DNA of 64,000 nucleotides from Cenococcum geophilum 1.58 (Eukaryota > Ascomycota > Dothideomycetes > Gloniales > Gloniaceae). How positions within the stretch are numbered: the first letter of the stretch is position 1; the number at the start of each line of letters is the position of its first letter. The stretch spans positions 277,514 through 341,513 of the forward strand of contig KV748275.1 of NCBI GenBank assembly GCA_001692895.1, given 5' to 3'. The notes under the pieces are model-generated. The model saw only the letters and a list, made by a program, of their open reading frames with translations. It ran no database searches and was not told the DNA's origin. The translations under genes were made by a program, and so were the position numbers. Below, one piece after another: positions 13,001 through 24,699 of this stretch.

Positions 13001-14059
13001 ACTCTTCCTTAGTTATTAAGTAGATAATAATATTGTTAAGGTATACTATAATAAACTTATTAAGGTGTTCTCCTAATATACTATTAATTCTCTTCTTAAA
13101 TATTACTAGTATATTTATTAACCCGAATTATATTACTAATAGTTTATATAGTCCTTCTTTTAACCTAAAGGCTGCCTTCTATTTATTGCCTTCCTTAATT
13201 CTAATCTAATAGTATACCTATCTTAGATCTATCTTTATAAAGATTTGCGCGTTACTTATCCAGTCCTAAATTTCGCTAATTCAGGGTAAAGGATACCTAT
13301 CCTTCTAAGTAATGCTCTTTAACTATCTGTAGTTAATATATAGCCTGAGTTTTCCGTTCTTATTTAGTATAAACAGTACTAGATAACCTACTAATAATTA
13401 TAATAGTCTAATATATCCCTTTCGTAAGTTTTCTTAGATAAACTCTTTAAGTGCTCTTAACTCCTCTTAGGTAAGCTTATAGGTTAGGAAAAACCTTAGA
13501 CTTATTTCTAGTTCTAACTCTATTTTATAGTTTTATGCTATATAATCTACTAGCTTTTTACTTTCTAGGCTCTATAGCTTCTTACTATATTTATAGTATC
13601 TTTTCAGTATATAACTTAAGCCTTACTTAGTCTCTTTATATATCGCTCCGACTTAGTACTATACTAACTTAGTTTATTATCGCATCTTATATTATTACGT
13701 ATTTCTAATATTAACCTAACCTATAATCTAATTAATCTTTAGATTATATTCCTGTAATTAAGGCATTTCTAATACTGCCTTATTCTATCCTAATAGTAGG
13801 ATATTAAAAGACATCTTAATTCGTCTTTCCTTAATAGTTATCTAAATAGGTCCTATTTTAAGGTTAATAATCCCTCCTCTATAGGCTATTAGATCTCCTA
13901 AAACTATAACTAATAAGTAAAGTTGCTCCTTTTATCTATAAAGTAACCCTATCCTTTTAACTATTATTAGTAAGATATAGTTCCGCATTACTCTACTATC
14001 TATTAGTGCTTCAAACTGTTAATCTTACTAATTAACTTATAAATTTAGGTGTTATCCTT
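10080..14059 (-). pseudogene. pol: Gypsy-B pol (protease, RT, RNase H, integrase), RIP-inactivated
   Basis: On the - strand the protease motif reads LIDSRV (13989-14006): the Asp survives while Gly and Ala became Arg and Val. The RT core reads VYLNNIIIY (13032-13043), so both catalytic aspartates are Asn. RNase H and integrase regions follow leftward, ending in the segment NPFFKQREYGDSIISLRDNIAAIV just before the LTR, which C and D share. No chromodomain was recognised. Stops are TAA/TAG. Limits are approximate, set by alignment with C and D. Confidence 0.85.
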
Positions 14060-16916
14060 AAAATCCTTTAAGGGTTTAAGGCTCTACTACTAGCTCCCTT
14101 TAGTTCTATAGGCCTCTACTTTTCCTAACTATTAGCTACTTAATCCTATTATACTTAGCTTACTCTTTAGCTAATACTTAGTTCGCTTTTTATCCTTAAT
14201 ATACTATAGATACGTATTCTTTAGGCATTCCCACTACTATTATTTATCTAAGTATTCTTTTATAAGGAATCTTTTTAGTTAAAGTATTAAGTCTCCTAAC
14301 TCCTAAACTTCTACTAGATATTATCCGTGCATATATCTAGTATTTTTATACTATTGCTTATCTAGCGCCTAATATATCCTTACTAAGTACTTCCAATTCT
14401 TTTCTTTTAGATTCTTATATATTTTATATATATTGTTTATATATACAATCTATACTAATATATAGTATGCTAGATGCTTTAGATTAACTCTTAACTTATC
14501 TCTATCTTTAAGTTTAAACCTTTATCGTATTAATCTAAACATTACGACTTTATTTATAGGTATTAAAATACATCTCTTACTTCTCTAGTCCTCTAATCAT
14601 TTCTCTAAATCCTTTAATATTATAATTAAGGCTCCTTTAATATAACTTATTGCCTTTTCTATAATAGGGTAGTCCTAAATAACTTTCTCGTCTAACTATA
14701 TATAGAAATCTTCCTACTTATCATTATATTATTGCTTATACCACTTTTAGTACAGCCACTAGAGTATATACAACTTATCTATAAGGAAGTATCTTCTTAT
14801 TCCTGCATTATAACAGCCCTTTATATATTATTTCTTAAATCTAATAGGGATTCCTAGATCCTTTTCGTCTTCCAGTTTAGTAAGCCACTTAGCTCTTAGC
14901 GTGCTTACTTTAGGCCTATTAGTAATTCTTTATATAAATACTCTATCCCTTATATAACCTAGTATACTAGATTTTTAGTTTAGTTTCTGTTCTTACTATA
15001 TAAGGATTCTCTGTCTAAATTCCTCTATATTTTCTTTTAGTTTTCGCCTTATAAGTAAATCCTTAAAGTCTTCTTCCTTCTTAATCTTAGTTTATTTAAT
15101 AGTCCTTATTTATATCTAGAAGTTTTAGTTTTATAGGATTCTTAATCCTAAGCTTACTTCTTTCTTAAGCTTNNCTCTAGCCTTAGTNNAACTAGGCTTT
15201 NNTAGTNTTNTNNTCTTNTCTTAANAGTCTTAAATCTTACTTATCTCGTCTTAAGAATCTTATACCTTTAGGAAACTTCGTCCTAAGCTTATTTATATAT
15301 TACTAAACTAAGCTATTACTCTGCTCTATCGGTTATTGTCTATTATAGGTCCTTAAGCTTATCTTATCCCGTCTTAAGAATTTTAAGCGTCTTTTATCTC
15401 TTTTTAAGAATCTCAAGCCTTTAGCCTTTTTCCTTTATTAAGTACCGCAGTGGTTCGCTGTCCTATTTCTCTTACGTCTTGTAAAGCGATAGATATTATA
15501 TCTAGTAGGGTTTTAATCCCTGCTAATATTCCTTATTCTGTAGTAAAATTATCCTCTACTTTTTTTATAATATCTTTAAGATCTATATACTTCTAGTAAG
15601 CTGCCTTTATTACCTTATTATTATAGAATATTTCGCCTTTATTAAATTTATCGTCCTTAATGTCCGATCTATAAACTAGTTGGTTAGTTCCTTTAAACTC
15701 TAATAATTTTAGCTTCTATAGCCAATAGCTTGCGCCATACTTAGCGCCTTTATAAATTTAGTATATATTATTATAACAAAACATAAAACTTTTAATTAAA
15801 CATTCTTTTGTTCCTCGTAGCGTATTATTATCCCTTTATATATATATATCGTCTACTAGTCTCGTTCCTTTTACTATATAGTAACCCTATTTTCCGCAAT
15901 TTATATAAGCTTCTTTTTTAAACCATTTTTCTTATTATAGAGTCCGCCTAAACGTCTTCTACTACTAAGATCCCTAGTTTAGCCTTTGCTCCTTAGACCT
16001 TTAATTACTTAATCTTTATCCTCTAGGTTTCTATAGTCGTTTATTTTATTTCTTATTTTCTTTAATACTACTTAGGTCTATTAGCTCTGCGCCATACTAT
16101 AGTTTCTAACTTTAACTTTATTATTGCGTGCCTTACGCCTTATATAACTATAAAACTCTATCTTAACCTTTCTTAGTCTACTCTCTTTAGTAGATCCTAT
16201 TATTAATCTTAATTACTTAATTAATTAAATCCCTAAGAGTATCCATATCTTCTATTAGGATAATTACGTCCTAAACTTTTACTTTAAGCCCCTATTTATA
16301 CTATACTATAAGCGCCTTATTGTTCCATTTAACTTATATTGCCAATGTTTAAAACTATATTATATATTTAATTACTAAAGTTCTATATACTAGATTTTAA
16401 AGCTTTCTTTCTACTATAGTAGTTGCCTTCGGGTCTCTAAATATCTGCGTTAAGCGTTTCGCGAACCTACTCTAACTTAAAAATATATACCGTACCTCCT
16501 AGTTAGTGGTTATTATGCTATACTTCTATACCTCCGTAAGGTGGGGCTTAAACTACTTAAGTACTCTTCCCGTTAAGAATAATCTTACGTAAGCGACTTA
16601 ATCTATAGGCGTTCCTAGCTTTACCCCTTCTTATATAACCTTAAAGTATATTTGTATAAGGAATCCTTTAAGCTTTAACTTTTCCCCTAAGAATCGCTTA
16701 ATTAAGGGTAACTTAACCTTAGCTGCCCTAATACCATTAATCCTTTTTTTAAGTATCTTATTATTATCTATTAATCGATTAACTATTTCCTATAGCTGTT
16801 TAATAGTAACTAGTTATAAGTTAGTATCTACTATACTAGTGTTATTACCTAATCCTAAGGTAGTCGCCGCTGTGGACGCAGTTATAGCTGCTACTTTTAG
16901 TAGTATATTGTTTAAC
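14060..16916 (-). pseudogene. gag: Gypsy-B gag, start codon lost and zinc knuckle damaged
   Basis: The frame matches the long Gag of C and D. At 16914-16916 the start codon is ATA where D and C have ATG, a G-to-A loss. The zinc knuckle (about 15870-15910) reads YINCGK-stop-GYYI: the first Cys and the His are now Tyr. About 33 bp holding the last Cys are deleted relative to C and D, between short AGTAAC/AATAAC direct repeats. Gag would have packaged element RNA. The gag-pol boundary is approximate. N bases at 15173-15224 limit reading there. Confidence 0.8.
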
Positions 16917-17217
16917 TCTCTTTACTATAACCTTAGTAGTGAATATATTATAAAGCCTTATAGGAAATACTACGGTAGGCTTTATTAATGGGCTAGGTAT
17001 ATAGGTATAGAATAGTTAACAACGTAAATATAACTAGTGGAGTAGTTGCCTAATAGATTAACTCTAATTATATTCTAAGATTTACTACAAAGGAGAGAAC
17101 TATCTGGGTAGGGACTGTAGTCCTTTAAATACACAACTATACTCTTAAGAAATTCCCTTATACGTAATATACGTATTATATATATTATATATACGTTCCC
17201 TTTATATACTATATATA

Positions 17218-17281
17218 ACGTACTCCACGGGTGACCCGTCCACACGGGTGACCCGTTCACCTCCCCACCAAAACGCGACCT
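17218..17281 (+). repeat. Left terminal inverted repeat of the pogo-like element
   Basis: 64 bp; pairs with 19007-19070. The only differences are at the GTTCAC/ATCCAC segment. Confidence 0.93.
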
Positions 17282-17298
17282 ACCAACTTTCAACCGCG

Positions 17299-18937
17299 AT
17301 GCATCGACAACCCAACGTGCAATTACCTTCTTATGAAGTAAATATCAACCTAGCTATCTTAGCTATCAAACACGACCAAATTGAAAGCGAGCGACGCGCT
17401 GCTACTACGTACGATATCCCCCGAACCACGCTACGCGACTGACGCGCCGGAAGACTCTCAAAACTCGATTGTGAGCCTAAATTAAAGAAACTCACCAAGC
17501 TTGAGGAGCAGGTGATTGTTTAGTATATACTCGACCTAGACGAACGAGGATTTGCGCCTACCTTTAATGCTGTACGAGCAATGGCTGATAGACTGCTTGC
17601 TGAGCGCGATGCTGGCCAGGTTGGTATAAACTGGCCAACAACCTTTGTTAGACGTACCCCAGGGATTAAACCACATATTAATCGACCGTACGATCGATAG
17701 CGAGCGCTCTGTGAGGATCCAGAGATTATTAGCAAGTGGTTTATGCTTGTAGAGCATATAAAGGCGAAGTACGGTATTACGGACGACGACAGCTATAACT
17801 TTGATGAGACTGGCTTTTAGATGGGGGTTATAATAAGCTAAGTGGTTATTATAGGCTTAGAGAGGCGTAATAGGCCAAAAGCTATATAGCCAGGCGATCG
17901 CGAGTGGTCTACGGTGATCCAAGGGATTAACGCGATGGGATGGGCGATTCCACCCTTTATTATCCTTGCGGCTAAAACCCACCTCTCTAGCTGGTATTAG
18001 GGTACTGATATACCAAAAGATTGGGTTATTAGTGTTAGTGAGAATGGCTGGATAACAAATGAGCTTGGTGTTAAGTGGCTAAAGCACTTTAATAAGCACA
18101 CAGAGAGTTGTACAGTTGGCGCGCATCGGCTACTGGTTATTGACGGCCACGAGAGCCACAAGTCGCTGGATTTCCAGGCTATATGCAAAGAGAGTAAGAT
18201 TATTACACTCTGTATGCCAGTATACGCGTTACATCTACTACAGCCGCTAGATGTAGGGTGTTTCTCGCCGTTAAAGCGCGCATACGGAACTAAGATTAAT
18301 GGCTTTATCCGTAACTATATCAACCATATCGATAAGCTATCCTTCCTGGTAGCCTTTAAAACAGCCTTCGACCGCGCATTTATAAAGGCTAATATCTGCG
18401 CAAGCTTTTGAGGCGCTAGGCTAGTCCCTTTTAACCCAGAGGCGGTGCTTTCAAAGCTTAATGTAAAGCTACGTACACCAACACCCCTAGTGGTAGATAA
18501 TACCCTATGGGAGTTAAAAACACCTAGCAATACCCGTGAGCTAGAGGCTTAATCAACCTTAATTCGCGATCAAATTCAAAACTATTAGAATTCTTCGCCT
18601 ATTAGGACTATTGCGCCGTTAGATCAGCTTATTAAAGGTGCTTAGATAATAATGCATTTGGCTGTGCTACTGGGTGAGGAGAACGTAGCACTTAGGAAGG
18701 CTTGTAAGGCTGCAAGCCAGCGTAAAGCACGTAAAAGGAAGCGGATTTAGAAAGGGGGGACCTTAACAAAGGAGGCAGGCACTAAGTTAGCTGCTTAAAA
18801 GTGTGGTGGTGGCCAGAATGAAGGGTAGAGAGGCTGAAGGGGAGGTATCCGATAATAGAACTATACGTAAGAAAAGGCGCTGCAAACGTTGTGGAGAGAC
18901 TGGACATAATTCTCGTACATGTAAAGCTGAAGTATAA
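17299..18937 (+). pseudogene. Fot1/pogo transposase, DDD triad intact, stop-broken
   Basis: The ATG at 17299 opens MHRQPNVQLPSYEVNINLAI, a psq-type helix-turn-helix, followed by a CENPB-type DNA-binding region (about 17480-17700). The catalytic domain then reads in the same frame. The three aspartates survive: FDETGF (Asp 17803-17805), VIDGHESH (18142-18144) and LQPLDVGCF (18250-18252). About a dozen TGA/TAG/TAA codons interrupt it, most explicable as RIP of Gln, Trp or Arg codons. Near the end the frame shifts by +1 between about 18796 and 18880. A C-terminal zinc knuckle then reads CKRCGETGHNSRTC before a stop at 18935-18937. The protein would cut and join element ends at TA; as it stands it cannot be made. 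Confidence 0.92.
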
Positions 18938-19006
18938 TGCTTCATAATACTGTATCTTACTTCATATTACTATATTTTGCAGTATTGTGGTGCTGGTTGC
19001 GCACAA

Positions 19007-19070
19007 AGGTCGCGTTTTGGTGGGGAGGTGGATGGGTCACCCGTGTGGACGGGTCACCCGTGGAGTACGT
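19007..19070 (+). repeat. Right terminal inverted repeat of the pogo-like element
   Basis: Reverse complement of 17218-17281 with two differences. A duplicated TA follows. Confidence 0.93.
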
Positions 19071-19224
19071 TACTGCGTATAACATTATATAACCTTAGTT
19101 ACTATTCTTTATTATATAGTTCTACCGGATCTATCTTAGACCGTACCTATATTAACTAACTAGCTTTTTCTAACTCCTCTCCTAGTAGTCTTAATATTGT
19201 ACTTAAAGCGTCCGTAATACTAAG

Positions 19225-19435
19225 GAGAAGGAAAGGGGGTTATAAGGGCTAGTATTAATAAATAGGTAGCGTAAGTCGCTAAGGAGCTAGCAGTAGATAA
19301 GCTAATAGTAGGCGAGCTAATAGTAAGAAATAGTACTAGACAGTATGCGATAATACTAGATAGTATATAATAGTATAATAGGTAGCAGAATATAGCAGAA
19401 CTTAGCAGGTAATACGCTCTAGCACTATTATATTA
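19225..19435 (-). repeat. Probable Gypsy-H 3' LTR
   Basis: On the - strand the segment starts TAATATAATAGTGC directly after a polypurine tract (19436-19446), much as Gypsy-A does. No partner LTR is in the window, so the far end is set only by the Gypsy-B insertion at CTAAG. Gypsy-B may itself sit inside this LTR. Confidence 0.5.
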
Positions 19436-19440
19436 CCCCC

Positions 19441-20235
19441 TCCTCCTAAAAAAGCCTGCCCTTAGGCGTTGTCTAAGCTCCTTATTATTATAGCTATCTA
19501 ACCCTTCTTCCTAGCACTTAATCCAGCTATTTAATTTGCGTGGTAGTTTAGGGAGGTTAGGGTAGGCTAGGTAAAAGTCCAATAGCTTATAGGGGGAGTA
19601 CTTAAAGTTAAATGCGGGATATCATTCTAGGTCTTTATTGTGGCCTACCTAGCTTATATGGTATTTTAAGACCTTACGGTCCTTTTTAACCGCTAAGATT
19701 TCTTTAACTTTTTATTCTTTATCCTCTATAATCTAAATTAGTGGTAGGGGGTATTATATTACCTAGGTAATAAATTATTTATAGCTTTTTATAGCCGGTC
19801 CAGGGAAAAGATAGGGTAGATCTTTATTAATTTTAGTAGCTTAACCCTAAAAGAGTGTCCTACTTTTTAAAGAATCTTATATAGGCCAGCTATTTAATAG
19901 TTTAGCTTATAGCTTAGCCTCTAGGTTTTCTAGTTCTTTATTAACACCTATACCTTATCTCCTACCTAGAAGTCTACCTTATAATAATATTAATTTACAT
20001 TAAACTCCTTCTTCTCTTACGCCTTTTTTATAATTGTTTAGGCAGTTTCTTAGGCTCTATACATTCTCTTAGCAAATACTTAGGCCTTTTTATAGCTAAG
20101 GCGTTCGCGAGCTATAGTGGGTTTAGTAGGCCTATCCTAATTAAAGGACGTTTAGGGTATATACCTATTAAGCAGTTTAAATAGCGATATCCCTATACTG
20201 TTATCGGGGAGTGTAAGCTACGCGTAGTCCATTAT
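19441..20235 (-). pseudogene. pol: Gypsy-H integrase C-terminus and chromodomain
   Basis: Reading the - strand, the integrase tail (DNSIGISLFKLLNRYIP, then a VDF-VGDKV segment) leads to a chromodomain around 19490-19740 (KKDRKVLKYHIS, then VGHNKDLE) and ends near RAGFFRRRG beside the polypurine tract. Stops are TAG/TAA at Trp/Gln positions. In chromoviruses this domain recognises modified histone H3 and directs integration into heterochromatin, which suits the repeat-packed setting. The 5' part continues at 28191 beyond Gypsy-C. Confidence 0.85.
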
Positions 20236-20660
20236 TGTAACGGAACCTTGTAGCAAGAACTACGATAGGCTCGTTATTGGGCTAGGTGTGTAGGAAATGC
20301 AAGTATAAAAGTTAAGAACGTAATAACAACTGGTGGAGTGGTTGCCTAACAGATTAACTCTAATTATATTCTAAGAATTACTATAAAGAAGGAACTATCT
20401 AGGTAGGGACTAAGGGTCCTTAAATATATAACCGTACTCCTATGAAATCCTTCTTATACGTAATGTACGTCTTATATATAAGGTATATAAGTTCCTCTCG
20501 TTTCTCTTATTTAATATATAGCACATTATATAACCTTAGTTACTATTCCTTGTTATATAGTTCTATCGGCTCTATCCTAAACTATGCCTAAATTAATTAA
20601 CTAGCTTCTTTTGTCTCTTCTCTAAGTAGTTATAATATTGTACTTAAAGCGTCCGTAATA
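20236..20660 (-). repeat. Gypsy-C 3' LTR (left)
   Basis: 425 bp, starts TGTAACGG. On the - strand the polypurine tract AAGGAGGGAGATAG directly precedes it. Confidence 0.93.
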
Positions 20661-20719
20661 CTATCTCCCTCCTTTTTATCTTTATCCTTAAAAATTCAAA
20701 ATATCTCTAAGTTATTCAC

Positions 20720-23700
20720 TAGAGGTATAATATCCGTCTAATTAATTTGGTTAATATTATTGCTTATTATACCTAAAGCAATTTCTTCTTTATACGCCCA
20801 ACGTTATACCCGCACTATTACTGCAATATTATCTCTTGGTAAGATTATACCGTCTCCATATTCTTGTTGTTTAAAAGAGGGGTTAGTTTATATTATATTA
20901 GCGAACCTATCTTTATAATAACCGTTCTTTTACTTAGAGTGTACTAAAGCAAATATTTATTTGTCCTATAACGTTCGCTCTACTTCTAATACTAAATATA
21001 CGCAACCTATTACTCTTAATAGTCGTCTAGTTTTCTAATTAATTTGTTTTAGGGTTTTATATTTAATCTACTGCTACGCGGCTAGATAGTAAACTATTAT
21101 AAGCCCTTACTAAGTTAGAACGTTTTTGTGACGCGGAATAGAAGGCCCTAAATGCTTAAATTGCGGTATTTACTTATCTGCTTTGTCTTAAGAAGGTTTA
21201 TAAAAAGGTTTATTTTAAGAAGTGGAAACTTATAAAATAAGGTCTATAGGAACTAGGTAATAAAAGAATAGATTCTCCTTTAATAGAGAAAGAAACAGAT
21301 CTGAGTAGTTTAGTAACTGCTCTTCTTAGGTCCCCCTTAGGTAACTTATTCTTTAGCGATTTTTTTTATTAATACTGCCTAACCTAATCTCTTCTAATAC
21401 TCCTATACCTTTCCTATAGCGTTCTTTAAATTCTTTAGTGGCTCCTAGGTAGTCTTAGTGTAGCCTATCCACTTAACCTTATACTATATTTTATCGTTAA
21501 TGTCCTTATAATTAACAATCTTTAAAATTTGCTATTTATCTTCTTCTTATCCTCTATACGTGTCTGCTTTATAGACTAGTGGCTTAACATTCCTATATAC
21601 TAGCTCTAGCATTGCGATATACTATATAGGGTAGATCTTCATTTTGGCTAGTAGGTTTAACTTAAACGTAATTGGTGAAATCCTTTATATAATTTTGAAA
21701 GGTCTTAGTCTAACGTAGTCCAATTTCTTACTTAGTTGTTAACTCTTGAAATTTTTGTATAGTAGCTATACTTTATCTCCCTTCTTAAGATCTAGTCCCT
21801 TAGATCTCTTAGCATTATAGTACCTTTTTATTCTTTACTATACTACCTTAGCTGTCTCTATAAGGTCTGCATAAAGATTTATTAAATCCTTTATTCTTTC
21901 TTTAGCTATACTACTTATTTTCTTTACTTACCGTAGTAACAATAATATTCTTAGCTTATATCTATAATTTGCCTTAAATAGTAATATGCCTATTCCTTCT
22001 TAAGGTGTTATATTATACGTAAACTATATAACTGGTAATAGCGATACCTAATTATTCTGTGCATAATTAATATAATGCCTTAGATATTGTTCTAGTATCT
22101 AGTTTAATCTTTCCGTTTAATCGTCTATTTGTGGATAATATATAGTAGAAGTTACTGCTTAAACTCCTTGCTCCGTTAAGAACACTTCCTAAAATATTAC
22201 TATAAATCTTAGATCTCTATCTAATATAATCTTACTTAGTGCTCTATGTCTTATAAATACTTCTTTAATATAAATTCTAGCNANATCTTNTANTAANNTT
22301 TCTTCTNTATATGCTATAAAGTATCCCTACTTTATAAGCTTATCTACTATTACTAAAATCGCGTTATAATCTTGTCCGGTAATAGGGTCCTTTAATTTTA
22401 GTAACTTAATAATAAAGTCCCATAATATAACCTCCTATAGTCTCTCTGGTATTTTAATAGGTTGTAGCCCTCTATATAGCTTATACCTTATTGGTTTGTT
22501 CCTTTAGTAATCTAGATATTCCTTTATAACTTTTCTAGCTATTTTTTAGATTCCGTTAATAATATATTCCTCCTAGAGTCTTAACACTAAGCCCATAGCT
22601 CTATTGTGTCCTTAAGTTAGTCCCTTATAGAAGTCTTCTATAAACTACTCTACTATACTTCTTAGGATATACTTTACTTCTTAATTTTTATATATATCCG
22701 TCTATAGATCTTTTAGCTATACTTCTAGAATTCTTTATACCTAAAAGCTTTTTAGTGTCTTGTAGACTTTCTCTAGTTTATTGTCTTTTTAAGTTGCTGT
22801 AATTTTCGGATAATTATACCTAATTAATCTATCTATATCTTTTTGTAATAAAGCCCCTAATAGCTTTTTTTTATTTTATAGTTTAGCTTTACAGCTCAGA
22901 GCATCTACCTATGTATTATCTGTACCTTTAGTATACTAAATCTTAAAATGGTATTCTGTAAGCATCTCTGCCTATCTAACCTATCTTTAGTTAAGTTCCT
23001 TTGTTATTAGGAATCCTATTAGGTTCTTATAATCCGTCTTAACTATAAATGGTTTTTCTATGCCTTATAAGAATGCCCTCTATTTCTTTAATACTGTAAC
23101 TATACCTAATAACTCCTTATTATAGATGTTATAGTTTAGCTCTAGTGGTGTTATTTTCTGACTATAGTATGCTACTAGGTGCCATCTATCTTAATACCTT
23201 TATATAAAGCACGCCCCTAGTATATAGTCTAATATATCTGTCTCTATAACTGTCTCTAGTCCTAGTTAATAGATTTTAAGAACTGGCTCCTAGGTAAACA
23301 ACTCTTTAATTTTCTTAAAGAGTTCTCTTTGCTTCTCTCCCTATACCTATAGTTCTTCTTTCTTTATTAACCGCGTAAATGGCTTAATATCCTTTAATTA
23401 CTACGCTATAAACCTTCTGCAGTAATTACAAAACCCTAAAAATAATCTCAACTATATAACGTTCTCTAGTTCCTACTAATTTACTATAGCCTTAATCTTT
23501 TTTAAATCTATACTAAGTTGGCCTAGTTTAATAATAAATTTAACGAAATCGGTCTTTCTGGTAAAGAACTTGTATTTTTTAATTACTACTAGTATCTATT
23601 CTTCCTATAGTCTCTTTAAGACCTATTTAACGTGTTCCCTATATTCTTTCTTAGTCATTAAGTAGATAATAATATTGTTAAGATATACTATAATAAATTT

Positions 23701-24699
23701 ATCTAAGTGTTCTTCTAATACATTGTTAATACGTTTCTAGAACGTTACTAGTATATTTATAAGCCCGAATTGCATAACTAATAGTTTGTATAGTTCTTCC
23801 TTTAACCTAAAGGCTGCCTTTTATTTATTACCTTCCTTGATTCTGATCTAATAGTACGCCTATCTTAGATCTATTTTTGTGAAGATTTACGCATTACCTA
23901 TTCTATTTTAGATTTCGCTAATTAAGAATAAAGGATACCTATCCTTCCTGGTAATACTGTTTAACTATCTGTAGTTAATATACAGCCTTAGTTTGCCATT
24001 TTTCTTTAGTATAAATAGTACTGGATAACCCGCTGATGATTATAATAGTCTAATGTATCCCTTTTATAGATTTTCCTAGATAAACTCTTTTAGCGCTCTA
24101 CCTTCTTTTTCGGTAAGCTTATAGATTGGAAAGAACTTTAAACTTGTTTTTAGTTTTAATTCTATCTTATAGTCCCATGCTATATATTCTAACAGCTTTT
24201 TACTTTTTAGTAACCATAGTTTTTTGCTATACTTATAGTATCTCTTTAGTATATAGCTTAGTCCTTTTTCTGTTTCTTTATAGGTTGCTCCTACTTAGTA
24301 CTATACCAACTTGGCTTGTTGTTATATCTTGCGGCGTTAAGTATCTCTAATATTGACCTGATCTGTAATCTAATCGATCCTTAGATTATATTCCTATAAC
24401 TAAGGCATGCCTAATACTGCCTTATCCCGTCCTAATAGTAGGATATTAAAAGATATCTTAATTTGTCTCCCTTTAATAGTTATTTAAATAGGTCCTGTTT
24501 TAAGATTAATAATCCCTCCTCTATAGGTTATTGGATCCCCTAAAATCGTAACTAATAGGTAAGGTTGCTCCTTTTATCTGTAAGGTAGTCCTATTCTCTT
24601 AACTATTGCTAGTAAGATATGGTTTTACGTTACTCTACTATCTATTAGCGCTTTAAACTGCTGATCTTGCTAATTAATTTATAAATTTAGGTGTTGTCC
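20720..24699 (-). pseudogene. pol: Gypsy-C pol, RIP-inactivated
   Basis: On the - strand, in order: protease reading LIDSRV (24630-24650; Gly and Ala lost, Asp kept), RT with FTKIDLRQAYY and the core VYLNNIIIY (both Asp now Asn; 23674-23685), RNase H with ETDILDYILGA, and integrase with ILDRDLRF and QTERLNQ. After the integrase come VQLLYKNF and GYIKTT, then a long tail ending NPSFKQQEYGDGIILLRDN. The tail is shared with B and D, and I cannot name it. Stops are TAA/TAG. Limits are approximate. Confidence 0.87.

Larger units (their letters stand above)
17218..19070 (+). mobile_element. Fot1/pogo-like DNA transposon with 64-bp inverted repeats
   Basis: The ends ACGTACTCCACGGGTGACCC and their reverse complement form terminal inverted repeats of 64 bp with two mismatches. 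They are flanked by TA at 17216-17217 and 19071-19072. Within each repeat the palindromic motif ACGGGTGACCCGT occurs twice in tandem, a likely transposase-binding arrangement. The single coding region fits the Fot1/Pot2 group of pogo elements. It carries far fewer stop codons per length than the host LTR element, so it probably arrived later. Confidence 0.95.
9601..19219 (-). mobile_element. Gypsy-B: Ty3/gypsy retrotransposon, - strand, TSD CTAAG
   Basis: 419-bp LTRs bound the element and CTAAG flanks it at 9596-9600 and 19220-19224, so both ends are exact. Gag lies at the right and pol at the left, giving - orientation. The right (5') LTR is split by a pogo-like transposon. Without that 1853-bp insertion and its extra TA, the right LTR also measures 419 bp. 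B is related to C and D but has a different LTR start (TATTATAAAGCC against TGTAACGGAACC). A short N cluster lies at about 15173-15224. Confidence 0.93.
16946..19219 (-). repeat. Gypsy-B 5' LTR (right), split by a DNA transposon
   Basis: The LTR parts are 16946-17217 and 19073-19219, together 419 bp, equal to the left LTR. The interruption is the pogo-like element plus a duplicated TA. Confidence 0.92.

Noticed and set aside
15173..15224. N clusters as gaps hiding other sequence
   Set aside because: Flanking sequence aligns with sister elements without missing length, so they are ambiguous calls in repeats.
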